A stretch of DNA of 29,151 nucleotides from IMG/VR virus record IMGVR_UViG_3300020176_000067, positions 1 through 29,151 of that record. One strand, written 5' to 3'. Below the pieces are notes generated by a model. The model worked only from the letters and a program-made list of their open reading frames with translations. It was not told the DNA's origin and did no database searches. This DNA comes from a virus. The position numbers and the translations under genes were made by a program. Positions 21,174-28,006 of the stretch are shown piece after piece. Positions within the stretch are counted from its first letter, which is position 1. Every line of letters begins with the position of its first letter.

Positions 21174-23375
21174 ATGTTACCGGATCAAGATTACATCGAA
21201 CTATTACAACGAAAGCTCAAAAAGCACGCCGCCACCGGCGTAGAGGTTGCGCAAAACGACCTAAACGCGCACTTATTCCCATTCCAACGCTACATTGTAC
21301 AACGAGCGCTAAAAGCGGGCAAATACGCCATTTTTGCGGATTGTGGACTTGGCAAAACGCTTATGCAATTGGAGTGGGCAAATCAGGTAGTGCAATTTAC
21401 TCAAAAGCCGGTTTTGATACTGGCGCCGTTGGCAGTTAGTCCGCAAACGATTGCACAGGGCGAACGCTTCGGGATTGAGTGCCAAAAGTACTCCGGACAG
21501 ACATTGCCGGGAGTGTATATCATCAACTATGAGCAGTTAAAGAACATTGAGTGTTCAATTTTTGGCGGTGTCGTACTCGATGAAAGCTCCATCCTGAAAA
21601 ACTTTACTGGCGTTTATAAGCAGCTTATTATCGAAGCCTTTACCGGTACACGATTTAAGCTCGCTTGTACAGCTACTCCCGCGCCTAACGACTTGAACGA
21701 GATTGGAAACCATTCTGAGTTTCTCGACGTGATGGACGCAAACGACATGCGAATGAGGTGGTTTGTTCGCGACGAGGGTATGAATAATTACCGGCTAAAA
21801 GGTCACGCCGAATCGGATTTTTACGGATGGATCGCGAGTTGGAGTAGCGTACTTAGAAGCCCGTCGGATTTGGGATTTGAGTCGGTCGGATATGATCTGC
21901 CTTCGCTCAACTTTTTTGAAAAAGAGATTGAAGTCGAAAAACGCGAAAACGGAATGTTGTTCAATAGCGCATCGGTAAACGCGACCGACTTTAATAAGGA
22001 GCTAAGATTGACGATACTTCCAAGAATTGAAGCAGTTGCCGAAATTGTAAACAAGTCCAAAGAGTCGTTTATTATTTGGGTCAACCAAGATGCCGAAGAG
22101 GATCAAGTACTTAAACTTATTCCGGAGGCGGTTGGCGTTCGTGGCTCCGAACCGCAGGACAAAAAAGAGTCTAAGTTGATAGGATTTGCCAATGGCGATT
22201 TTCGTATTTTGGTCACTAAGAAAAAGATCGCCCAATTCGGCCTTAATTATCAGCACTGCAATAACCAAGTTTTTGCAAGTTTAGATTTTTCGTTTGAGGG
22301 TCTATACCAAGCCATTAGGCGTTCGTATCGGTTCGGCCAAAAGAATGAAGTAAACATTTACCTTATTACCACTAACACAATGGCAAATGTCGTTCAATCA
22401 ATTGCCAACAAACAAGCTCAATTTGATAAAATGATGAATGAGATTACTAACCAGGTAAACGCAAAAACGTTTGATCTTAAATTAGATTATAACCGCCGGG
22501 AAGTTAAAACGGAACACTTTCATATCATCAATGGCGACTCCTGCGAACTCATTAAGGAAATACCGGATAATTCAATAGACCTAAGCGTGTTTAGTCCTCC
22601 ATTTAGTACGCTGTTTACATATTCAGATAATATCCGGGATATGGGTAATTGCGAGTCGGACGAACAGTTTTTCGAGCAACAACGATTCCTACTCAAAGAG
22701 CTTTACCGGATCATTAAGCCCGGGCGACTTGTTTGTGTCCACTCTAAAGATTTAGCCCGCTACAAGAACTCCTCCGGCTTTTCAGGTATGTGGGACTTTA
22801 CTGGCGCCTATCATCGCGCGATGGAAGAGGCCGGATTCAAATACCATTCCAAGATTACTATTTGGATCGATCCGGTACTTGAAATGCAGCGCACCAAAAC
22901 ACAACGCCTATTGTACAAGCAGGTAACAACCGATTCGAGCTACTCCGGTATAGGTATGCCCGAGTACATAACCATTTTCCGCAAGTGGGAAGGCGATGAG
23001 GCAGAATGGACGCCAATCACCAACAAGACAAAACAAAACTTTGATCTTAATACCTGGCAAAAGTGGGCTTCGCCGGTTTGGATGGATATTGATCGTACCA
23101 ACGTGCTAAACAATTACAAGGGCGCTAAAGAAGAAAAGGACGAAAAACATATTGCGCCGCTCCAACTTGACATTATCGAGCGTTGTATAGCTATGTGGTC
23201 AAATCCAGGAGAAACTATCTTTACTCCTTTTTTGGGCATTGGCTCCGAAGTATTCCAAGCGGTTAAGATGAACCGTAAAGGCATCGGATTTGAATTGAAG
23301 GAATCCTATTTTGATTTGGCGGCCCGGAATTGCGCTGCGGCGGTTGAGTCTAAAAAGCAGTTATCTTTTTTTTGA
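21174..23375 (+). CDS. SNF2-like helicase fused to a beta-class DNA methyltransferase
   Basis: 733 aa from the ATG at 21174 (MLPDQDYIELLQRKLKKHAA). The N-terminal two thirds are a superfamily-2 ATPase: a Q-like FPFQRYIV, Walker A DCGLGKT (Lys61), Walker B-like VVLDESS (residues 134-139), motif III CTATPAPND, and motif VI-like IRRSYRFGQKNEVNIY near residue 385. The last third is an amino-methyltransferase in beta order: motif IV SPPF near residue 475, then FTPFLGIGSEVFQAVKMNRK (motif I) near 683 and GIGFELKESYFDLA. Such helicase-methyltransferase fusions occur in phages and are thought to modify DNA and counter restriction (P1 DarB is a well-known relative by architecture). Target base (N4-C or N6-A) is not determined. 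Transcribed from P2. Confidence 0.85.
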   Translation: MLPDQDYIELLQRKLKKHAATGVEVAQNDLNAHLFPFQRYIVQRALKAGKYAIFADCGLGKTLMQLEWANQVVQFTQKPVLILAPLAVSPQTIAQGERFGIECQKYSGQTLPGVYIINYEQLKNIECSIFGGVVLDESSILKNFTGVYKQLIIEAFTGTRFKLACTATPAPNDLNEIGNHSEFLDVMDANDMRMRWFVRDEGMNNYRLKGHAESDFYGWIASWSSVLRSPSDLGFESVGYDLPSLNFFEKEIEVEKRENGMLFNSASVNATDFNKELRLTILPRIEAVAEIVNKSKESFIIWVNQDAEEDQVLKLIPEAVGVRGSEPQDKKESKLIGFANGDFRILVTKKKIAQFGLNYQHCNNQVFASLDFSFEGLYQAIRRSYRFGQKNEVNIYLITTNTMANVVQSIANKQAQFDKMMNEITNQVNAKTFDLKLDYNRREVKTEHFHIINGDSCELIKEIPDNSIDLSVFSPPFSTLFTYSDNIRDMGNCESDEQFFEQQRFLLKELYRIIKPGRLVCVHSKDLARYKNSSGFSGMWDFTGAYHRAMEEAGFKYHSKITIWIDPVLEMQRTKTQRLLYKQVTTDSSYSGIGMPEYITIFRKWEGDEAEWTPITNKTKQNFDLNTWQKWASPVWMDIDRTNVLNNYKGAKEEKDEKHIAPLQLDIIERCIAMWSNPGETIFTPFLGIGSEVFQAVKMNRKGIGFELKESYFDLAARNCAAAVESKKQLSFF

Positions 23376-23376
23376 T

Positions 23377-23616
23377 ATGAGGAAGGAAATTAAAGCCGAT
23401 ATTCAATCCGTTATTGATAGTTTTAGTATCATTGATGAATGGTGCAAAGAGTCAGCCGACATACTCAAACGAACGTGCGAGGCGTACAAATACGACAAAC
23501 AAAAGCTGCAAAGTATCGCGCCAAATTTATACGTTTGGAGAGCTTATTCGAGCCTTAAAAACGAAGTAGCAACGATGCGGCAAATAGATGATTTGATAAA
23601 AAATTACTTTGAATGA
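23377..23616 (+). CDS. Small helical hypothetical protein
   Basis: 79 aa from the ATG at 23377, 1 nt after the upstream TGA. The in-frame ATG at 23311 lies within the methyltransferase gene and is rejected. The product is mostly helix (MRKEIKADIQSVIDSFSIID and KRTCEAYKYDKQKLQSIAPN) without known motifs. It overlaps the VRR-NUC gene by 4 nt (ATGA). Confidence 0.5.
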   Translation: MRKEIKADIQSVIDSFSIIDEWCKESADILKRTCEAYKYDKQKLQSIAPNLYVWRAYSSLKNEVATMRQIDDLIKNYFE

Positions 23617-23960
23617 TTAAGTTCGAAACAGCCAACCAAATACAGGCAAATATTATCCGAGTAGTAAACTTTCAGCCCGGATGCGTTGCGGTACGCATTA
23701 ATACCGTAGGCATTTGGGATGCTGCAAAAGGTGTGCATCGAAAGTCGAACGGCGGTAAAGGAACTGAGGACGTTATTTGTTGTATTCGTGGTAGGTATGT
23801 CGGCATTGAAGTTAAAGCCGGCAAAGATCGGCAAAGCGATGATCAAAAGAGGAGGCAATTTGAAGTTGAGCGGGCAGGAGGTATTTACTTTATTGCCCGC
23901 TCAACCGATCATTTTTTAGAATTTTTCACCAGGATTTTAGAGATGTACAAAAAAGAGTAG
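23613..23960 (+). CDS. VRR-NUC domain nuclease
   Basis: 115 aa with the VRR-NUC core. GTEDVICCIRGRYVGIEVKA carries Asp53 and the Glu66-Val-Lys68 (ExK) active-site pair. It is followed by GKDRQSDDQKRRQFEVERAG and GIYFIAR, the typical Gln-helix and GG-strand. Stand-alone VRR-NUC proteins occur widely in phages beside SNF2-type helicases and are taken as structure-specific or Holliday-junction nucleases. The placement after the helicase-methyltransferase fits that pattern. Promoter P3 lies across the end of this gene. Confidence 0.85.
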   Translation: MIKFETANQIQANIIRVVNFQPGCVAVRINTVGIWDAAKGVHRKSNGGKGTEDVICCIRGRYVGIEVKAGKDRQSDDQKRRQFEVERAGGIYFIARSTDHFLEFFTRILEMYKKE

Positions 23961-23998
23961 ATAAATTTGAAAATGTATTTACTTTGTATTTACATTTG
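23944..23998 (+). promoter_or_regulatory. Early promoter P3 (close copy of P1)
   Basis: TGTACAAAAA (23944-23953), TTTG at 23966-23969, 21 nt, then TACATTTG at 23991-23998, followed by CAT. Block order and all spacings equal those of P1 (47 nt from first block to TACATTTG in both). The first block lies in the end of the VRR-NUC gene. The ATG of the next gene is 23 nt past the -7 element. Confidence 0.78.
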
Positions 23999-24021
23999 CA
24001 TTACATTCAATCTATTTTATT

Positions 24022-24669
24022 ATGACACACAAAGAATATCAAATTCAACAAGGCGTCACCCAGCGCGCCGCCGCTTACCGGCTTAAATTCGTTGGGCTTG
24101 AATTTTCGCAGCATCAGGAGCTAACCGACCAGCAGCTTGAACAATTAAACGAGCGATTTAGTAAGGGCCGCAAAGTTATGCAACGAAGTAGTCCGCGCGC
24201 CACGTTACGCACTCCGGCCAAAAACCATTTCGTTGACGTCAACGAAATGGTGCACTTGGCAGACGTTGCCCAAAAAACATTAGATGTTAATAAGCAAGCA
24301 TTAGAAACAAGGCGCAAACGCATTCCAGCGCGTCAACTACTACTCGACACGATTAACGCCGTTGAGCTTGTCTTTTTCGCTTATGGTATGGTTAAACTAT
24401 TTGGAGCCGCCGGCATCATTCCGGCTCTTATTCCGATTGCGTTCTACTTGTTTACAATCCTCGATTTAAAGCAAGGCGGCCAAAGTTACCGATCCGACGT
24501 AGGCTTATTCGTTTGCGCGTTGTTGGCTCTCGGCTTTATGTGGGTACACGGCCAAACATTCAACGCCTGGTTACCAGGTCAATTTTACACCAATCTATCA
24601 TTTGCGGGCGCTGTGAGCGTTATTAGCTGGTTAGCGCTCGTTCAATCAATCAAACAAGATGAAGTCTAA
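24022..24669 (+). CDS. Membrane protein of unknown function
   Basis: 215 aa. A basic N-terminal half (residues 1-110, with QRAAAYRLKFVGLEFSQHQE and LNERFSKGRKVMQRSSPRAT) precedes three or four membrane spans: around 116-150 (ELVFFAYGMVKLFGAAGIIP and on), 162-178 (VGLFVCALLALGFMWVHG) and 195-210 (FAGAVSVISWLALVQSI). The soluble half probably faces the cytoplasm. It is first behind promoter P3 and overlaps the GH73 gene by 11 nt, so it may assist export or placement of that enzyme. Codons for KNHFVDVNEMV hold a 28-bp perfect palindrome. No family recognised. Confidence 0.6.
   Translation: MTHKEYQIQQGVTQRAAAYRLKFVGLEFSQHQELTDQQLEQLNERFSKGRKVMQRSSPRATLRTPAKNHFVDVNEMVHLADVAQKTLDVNKQALETRRKRIPARQLLLDTINAVELVFFAYGMVKLFGAAGIIPALIPIAFYLFTILDLKQGGQSYRSDVGLFVCALLALGFMWVHGQTFNAWLPGQFYTNLSFAGAVSVISWLALVQSIKQDEV
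24224..24251 (+). repeat. 28-bp perfect palindrome inside the membrane-protein gene
   Basis: The left arm ACCATTTCGTTGAC (24224-24237) is followed with no spacer by its exact reverse complement (24238-24251). It is coding throughout. The length and perfection are far beyond chance for a 29-kb window. It could be a protein-binding site, a replication or recombination site, or a cruciform/hairpin element. Confidence 0.9.
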
Positions 24670-25471
24670 AATCATTCAACTATTATACGTTGTTCGGCAT
24701 CAAATCGAAGCGACGCCTCACGGCTTACTCCTTCGTCTTATTGCCCTCGTTGCTCTACTTATTGTGGTATTGGTATGGCTGCCAAATTCGAGCGTTGAAA
24801 TTAACATCCGCTTAAACGATGCAGGCCACCGGAACCAAATTGAGCAGCGCACCGAACCGGAACCGATGCAACCTGTAATGGCAGGGCCCCCTATCGATGC
24901 AAGTGTATCATTTTCCATCAATGACGAACCGAAGGAAAGTAAAGCAAGTAAGCGAGAAGCGAAGGCTGGCGAATTAAAAAAAAAGGTTAAAAAAGCTAAA
25001 TACCCGGATTGGATGTACCTACCTGACTCGAAGCAAACCAAAGAGCAGCGATTTGCGGCAAAGTATCTAAGATTAGCCCAAATTGAGCGGGAAAAGTATG
25101 GTATTCCGGTGAGTATCAAATTAGCTCAGGCAATTTTGGAAAGCAATTCAGGGCAAAGTACGTTAGCATCGAAGGCTAACAACTTTTTTGGGATAAAGGG
25201 AAAACACAACGGAAAGTACATACTCCGACACGACGAAGTCGGATGGGGACCGCAAAAGTTTAGGAAGTACCCTTCGTTGTGGCATTCTTGGCGCGATCAT
25301 TCCGAGTTTTTGCAGCAACCGAGATACGCGCGGTTAAAGAAAGCGAAAAACTACAAACAGTGGGCCAATGGTTTGAAGGAGTGCGGATATGCGACCGCAA
25401 AGCACTATCCAAAGGCATTGATCCGGATTATTGAACAAAACAAACTATACTTATTAGATGAAACAAATTAA
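24659..25471 (+). CDS. Membrane-anchored GH73-type N-acetylglucosaminidase
   Basis: 270 aa. One hydrophobic segment (residues 22-41, GLLLRLIALVALLIVVLVWL) is followed by a Lys/Glu-rich spacer (residues 80-120, with KESKASKREAKAGELKKKVK). The C-terminal domain (about 125-265) is GH73/flagellar-glucosaminidase-like: YGIPVSIKLAQAILESNSGQ with the likely catalytic Glu161, ANNFFGIKGKHNG, KYPSLWHSWRDHSEFLQQPR and GYATAKHYPKALIRII. It would cut peptidoglycan sugar bonds from the periplasmic side. This makes a second wall hydrolase besides the M15 endolysin, but in the early/middle region, so a role in entry, DNA transfer or signal-anchor-release lysis is possible. It overlaps both neighbours. Confidence 0.78.
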   Translation: MKSKIIQLLYVVRHQIEATPHGLLLRLIALVALLIVVLVWLPNSSVEINIRLNDAGHRNQIEQRTEPEPMQPVMAGPPIDASVSFSINDEPKESKASKREAKAGELKKKVKKAKYPDWMYLPDSKQTKEQRFAAKYLRLAQIEREKYGIPVSIKLAQAILESNSGQSTLASKANNFFGIKGKHNGKYILRHDEVGWGPQKFRKYPSLWHSWRDHSEFLQQPRYARLKKAKNYKQWANGLKECGYATAKHYPKALIRIIEQNKLYLLDETN

Positions 25472-25835
25472 ACAGATTTATGACTTTCAACAACGCTACC
25501 AACGCGAAGTTGGTGTTTACGGGCAAAAGCCAAGCATGCAAGTATTTGATTTAAGAGTAAGCTTAATTACTGAGGAACTGCGAGAACTTGTTGAAGCTTG
25601 GCGCAAAGAGCCGGTTGTTAATTGCTACAAAGAGTTGATCGACTTAATGTACGTCGTTTTTGGCGCCGCGTGTGACTTCGGATTACATCCGGATTTGGTA
25701 GAGCAGATATTTGACGAAGTACACAAATCGAATATGAGCAAAGGAACGAACGGGCAGCCGGTTTTTAACCAAGCCGGGAAAGTGCTAAAAGGCGAAGACT
25801 ATACACCGGCGGATCTATCATTTTTAAAAGTGTGA
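25458..25835 (+). CDS. MazG-like nucleotide pyrophosphohydrolase
   Basis: 125 aa. The all-helical MazG/PRA-PH type core is visible: IYDFQQRYQREVGVYGQKPS, then LRVSLITEELRELVEAWRKE with the EExxE metal site, KELIDLMYVVFGAACDFGLH with ExxD, and FDEVHKSNMSKGTNGQPVF with the usual KxxxxNGxP end. Such enzymes hydrolyse (d)NTPs or cut alarmone-related nucleotides; in phages they are thought to shape nucleotide pools or host stress response. It overlaps the GH73 gene by 14 nt and its TGA overlaps the next ATG. Confidence 0.8.
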   Translation: MKQIKQIYDFQQRYQREVGVYGQKPSMQVFDLRVSLITEELRELVEAWRKEPVVNCYKELIDLMYVVFGAACDFGLHPDLVEQIFDEVHKSNMSKGTNGQPVFNQAGKVLKGEDYTPADLSFLKV

Positions 25836-26416
25836 TGTATATTTATCAAATATTTGCCCGCAATTTAGATCCGGTCTACATTCCTGGTAATAACCAAGAG
25901 GACGCAATTAATACCTTTTTTGAGCTGCATCCTTTTTGCGGAGTAAGTGACATTCAATCAATTCATAAATTAGGGCTACTTGTTTTTGATAATGGATCTT
26001 TGTCGGTTATTATGGATCGGCAATTTTTTAAATACAAAAATCAGAAGCACGAAATAAAACGCAATTTTAAAATGCAAGACACAAGCCACCAAGCGCGCCA
26101 ATTGAACGCGCCAAAAGCGCCTTCGCAAAAGGAGCGCATATTTTTACACCTATTGTCAGCCGGCCCGCTCACGGCAAAGGAATTAAGCGGAACGACTCAA
26201 CTACAAATAACGACTGTTTATGCGCGCCTAAACGATCTTAAACGTGGATTCTATCATAAGGGAGCAAGCTACGAGGCATACGAACAGGAGATAATTAACG
26301 GTGAAATTCGTTGGGGTATCCGGTTCCAGGTTAGGCAATTCAGCGAAATAGAGCGCATTGAACAAAAAATAAAATACCTAACTGAAAAGCTCGATGAATT
26401 AAAGCGCACGATGTAA
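25835..26416 (+). CDS. Hypothetical protein with a C-terminal winged helix and coiled coil
   Basis: 193 aa from the ATG at 25835, overlapping the MazG-like stop (TGATG); the GTG at 25832 is less likely. The N-terminal 75 residues (MYIYQIFARNLDPVYIPGNN) form a small alpha/beta domain. Residues 95-160 hold a wHTH (SQKERIFLHLLSAGPLTAKE, TTQLQITTVYARLNDLKRGF) and the last 30 a coiled coil (EIERIEQKIKYLTEKLDELK). The combination suggests a DNA-binding, dimerising regulator. No known family; regulated genes unknown. Confidence 0.6.
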   Translation: MYIYQIFARNLDPVYIPGNNQEDAINTFFELHPFCGVSDIQSIHKLGLLVFDNGSLSVIMDRQFFKYKNQKHEIKRNFKMQDTSHQARQLNAPKAPSQKERIFLHLLSAGPLTAKELSGTTQLQITTVYARLNDLKRGFYHKGASYEAYEQEIINGEIRWGIRFQVRQFSEIERIEQKIKYLTEKLDELKRTM

Positions 26417-26425
26417 CTTTGTGCA

Positions 26426-26638
26426 ATGGCAAAGCATAAGGAACCGGAGGAGATGCGACCGATTAAAGGTCGGTTCACTAAAACGGAATTTATCCGGATT
26501 GCAAAGCCAACGTACAAAGAGCAAACCGAATTAGTTTTTGAGCAATTTTTGAAAAGTGGAAAGATTGAACCTATTGGAGTAGCAGGTATTGAAGGCAAAG
26601 TTTTTATCTTTTCATGGCGACAGGGGCCGGGCAAATGA
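26426..26638 (+). CDS. Small hypothetical protein ending the middle operon
   Basis: 70 aa (MAKHKEPEEMRPIKGRFTKT), with a helix EQTELVFEQFLKSGK and a short beta end (KVFIFSWRQGPGK). Its basic, compact form is typical of phage regulatory peptides but nothing is recognised. The last codons overlap a GC-rich hairpin (26623-26648), and a terminator follows 55 nt later. Confidence 0.5.
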   Translation: MAKHKEPEEMRPIKGRFTKTEFIRIAKPTYKEQTELVFEQFLKSGKIEPIGVAGIEGKVFIFSWRQGPGK

Positions 26639-26648
26639 GTCCGGCCCT
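26623..26648 (+). other. GC-rich stem-loop overlapping the end of the middle operon's last gene
   Basis: GGGGCCGG (26623-26630) pairs with CCGGCCCT (26641-26648), eight pairs with one G-T, loop of 10 nt containing the TGA stop. No T-run follows, so it is not a terminator by itself. It may protect the mRNA 3' end or pause transcription before the terminator downstream. Confidence 0.5.
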
Positions 26649-26692
26649 ATGAGTTTGGGTAATTGTTGAATGTCATATATAATAGATTGGTG

Positions 26693-26726
26693 AAAGTAGC
26701 CGCCGTAATGGTCGCTACTTTTTTTT
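26693..26726 (+). terminator. Terminator of the middle operon
   Basis: A perfect 8-bp stem AAAGTAGC (26693-26700) / GCTACTTT (26714-26721) with a 13-nt loop is followed by more Ts (eight Ts in all, 26719-26726). It separates the P3 operon from the dyad-controlled unit. The region 26639-26871 otherwise holds an AT-rich stretch and the next promoter, with no gene. Confidence 0.85.
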
Positions 26727-26787
26727 ATTTTAAAGCGTTGGTTTTCAATACTTAATTAAATAATGTACAAAAAAGTTTAAAAAATAT

Positions 26788-26829
26788 TGTGCAAACACTT
26801 GCACAGAATTGGAAAGCGCCTTATCTTCG
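26788..26829 (+). promoter_or_regulatory. Promoter P4 with overlapping operator dyad
   Basis: TTG at 26799-26801, 20 nt, then TATCTTCG at 26822-26829 (one base from TAnnTTTG). Overlapping the -33 is a perfect inverted repeat TGTGCAAacacTTGCACA (26788-26805, arms of 7). A near copy sits in the same place at promoter P5 (27946-27963). A dimeric regulator binding there would cover the -33 element and probably repress. Position relative to the ATG at 26872: 42 nt. Confidence 0.65.
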
Positions 26830-26871
26830 TGTTATAATTAAGACATTCAATAACATTCAACATTTACAATT

Positions 26872-27279
26872 ATGACACGCTCTCAAATATTTAAACAAGC
26901 GCATATCAATGCAAAACAAAGCGAAATAAATAAGCCATATCGCCAACGCTTTTCATTTGAGCTTTTTTGTATTTATGGCGAAATTGCAGAAAAAAAGCAA
27001 AAATCAAATGACTTTGTATGTGCTACAAACTTAAATTCAATTAAGGCTGCTATTATGCGTTACGCATTTGATTCAGCTAAACACAATTACGCTTTCCATC
27101 AAAGATTGACAAATGACGCTTGCGGATTAATAGTTTATGTTAGCTCTTTAAATTCATTTGCTGCAAATGTTGCGTCTACTTGTTTGGCTTCGAATAAAAT
27201 ATCTGAAAAGCAAGCGTATGTGATTGCCCGTGAAATAGTATTAAATAAAGTCAATATTCAAAGCTGGATTAATAAATAA
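26872..27279 (+). CDS. Hypothetical protein, AT-rich
   Basis: 135 aa, first gene behind P4. Start MTRSQIFKQAHINAKQSEIN, then YRQRFSFELFCIYGEIAEKK, KAAIMRYAFDSAKHNYAFHQ and a C-terminal helix ISEKQAYVIAREIVLNKVNI. The N-terminal 25 residues resemble the start of small Bacteroidota phage proteins that begin MtrseIfkxAHxxa, function unknown. It is AT-rich and CpG-poor compared with most of the window, hinting at separate acquisition. Not assigned. Confidence 0.5.
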   Translation: MTRSQIFKQAHINAKQSEINKPYRQRFSFELFCIYGEIAEKKQKSNDFVCATNLNSIKAAIMRYAFDSAKHNYAFHQRLTNDACGLIVYVSSLNSFAANVASTCLASNKISEKQAYVIAREIVLNKVNIQSWINK

Positions 27280-27286
27280 ATGCATT

Positions 27287-27514
27287 ATGACAACTCAGCA
27301 ACTTTGGAGCAAATTACAATTTAAGGGCGAATTTAGCGGCGTTGCTATCTGCCATTGGAGAATTGACGGCAAAGATGTAATCATCAGAAGTACAGACAAA
27401 GCAGCCATTGCCGCCGTCGATCGTTTGGAGCGCTGTTTATTAGATCCAAAGGACTCCTACAATGGATTGACAGTTCGGAAGGCATTAAACATTCTTTATA
27501 AATTAGTTAAATAA
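27287..27514 (+). CDS. Small hypothetical protein, tandem paralogue A
   Basis: 75 aa (MTTQQLWSKLQFKGEFSGVA). It shares with the next gene the start MTTQQL, an I/T-W-R/G-K central strand region and an end of the form Y-x-L-T/K-x-A-L. Both are about 72-75 aa, adjacent and in the same order of elements, so they look like products of a tandem duplication. No known domain; the short beta-helix plan suggests binding to a protein or nucleic acid. Confidence 0.55.
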   Translation: MTTQQLWSKLQFKGEFSGVAICHWRIDGKDVIIRSTDKAAIAAVDRLERCLLDPKDSYNGLTVRKALNILYKLVK

Positions 27515-27521
27515 AAGCATC

Positions 27522-27740
27522 ATGACAACTCAACAACTGTACAACCGACTATCTTTTGCCGTTTGCTTACACGGACATGTTTACTCGACTTGGGAATGGC
27601 GCGGTAAAACCATTACAACAAGAACTACAAACGCATCCGCCTACGATCGCATACAACGCACCGACTTACCGGAGCGTGCAATTCACGCCGGTTACACACT
27701 TAAACAAGCACTCGAAGCGTTAAAACCATGCAAATCCTAA
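27522..27740 (+). CDS. Small hypothetical protein, tandem paralogue B
   Basis: 72 aa (MTTQQLYNRLSFAVCLHGHV), paralogous to the gene before it: MTTQQLxxxLxF, HVYSTWEWRGKTITTRTT against AICHWRIDGKDVIIRST, then AGYTLKQALEALK against NGLTVRKALNILYK. Divergence is high outside these blocks, so the duplication is not recent. It overlaps the next gene by 13 nt. Function unknown. Confidence 0.55.
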   Translation: MTTQQLYNRLSFAVCLHGHVYSTWEWRGKTITTRTTNASAYDRIQRTDLPERAIHAGYTLKQALEALKPCKS

Positions 27741-27952
27741 ATAAATCCGAACTAACGTACACCGACGGGCGCGGCTTGCTTTACCTAACTAACAAGGAAA
27801 CAGGAAAGCGGATCAACTACGACTCCCACATGCCCGCGCATCTTGCATCAGTAAAATATTGGGAGTTGTTAAAGGTAGATATTATTGTTGTTAAAGACAT
27901 TACCTTACTTGACATACCGATATTTTACCTGGCTACAAAAAAAATTGTGTAA
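27728..27952 (+). CDS. Small hypothetical protein
   Basis: 74 aa (MQILNKSELTYTDGRGLLYL), with a beta-rich N-terminus and a helix HLASVKYWELLKVDIIVVKD and hydrophobic end (PIFYLATKKIV). The stop TAA lies within the operator dyad of promoter P5, so this gene ends where the next unit begins. Not recognised. Confidence 0.5.
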   Translation: MQILNKSELTYTDGRGLLYLTNKETGKRINYDSHMPAHLASVKYWELLKVDIIVVKDITLLDIPIFYLATKKIV

Positions 27953-27987
27953 ATACTTGTACAAGAACTTTCAACCACTTACTTTTG
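27946..27987 (+). promoter_or_regulatory. Promoter P5 with operator dyad like that of P4
   Basis: TTG at 27957-27959, a 20-nt spacer and TACTTTTG at 27980-27987: a full Bacteroidota promoter. The overlapping imperfect dyad TGTGTAAatacTTGTACA (27946-27963) differs from the P4 dyad only at pyrimidine positions, giving the shared form TTGTGYAAAYACTTGYACA. The -33 TTG is the start of the right arm in both. The ATG of the secreted peptide gene is 20 nt past the -7. Confidence 0.72.
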
Positions 27988-28006
27988 TCAAATAATTGTT
28001 ACCGAT

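Noticed and set aside
26269-26634. Minus-strand ORF of 121 codons
   Set aside because: It lies opposite two well-packed + strand genes, has no promoter or neighbours on its strand, and its Ser/Cys/Ile-rich product looks like an antisense shadow.
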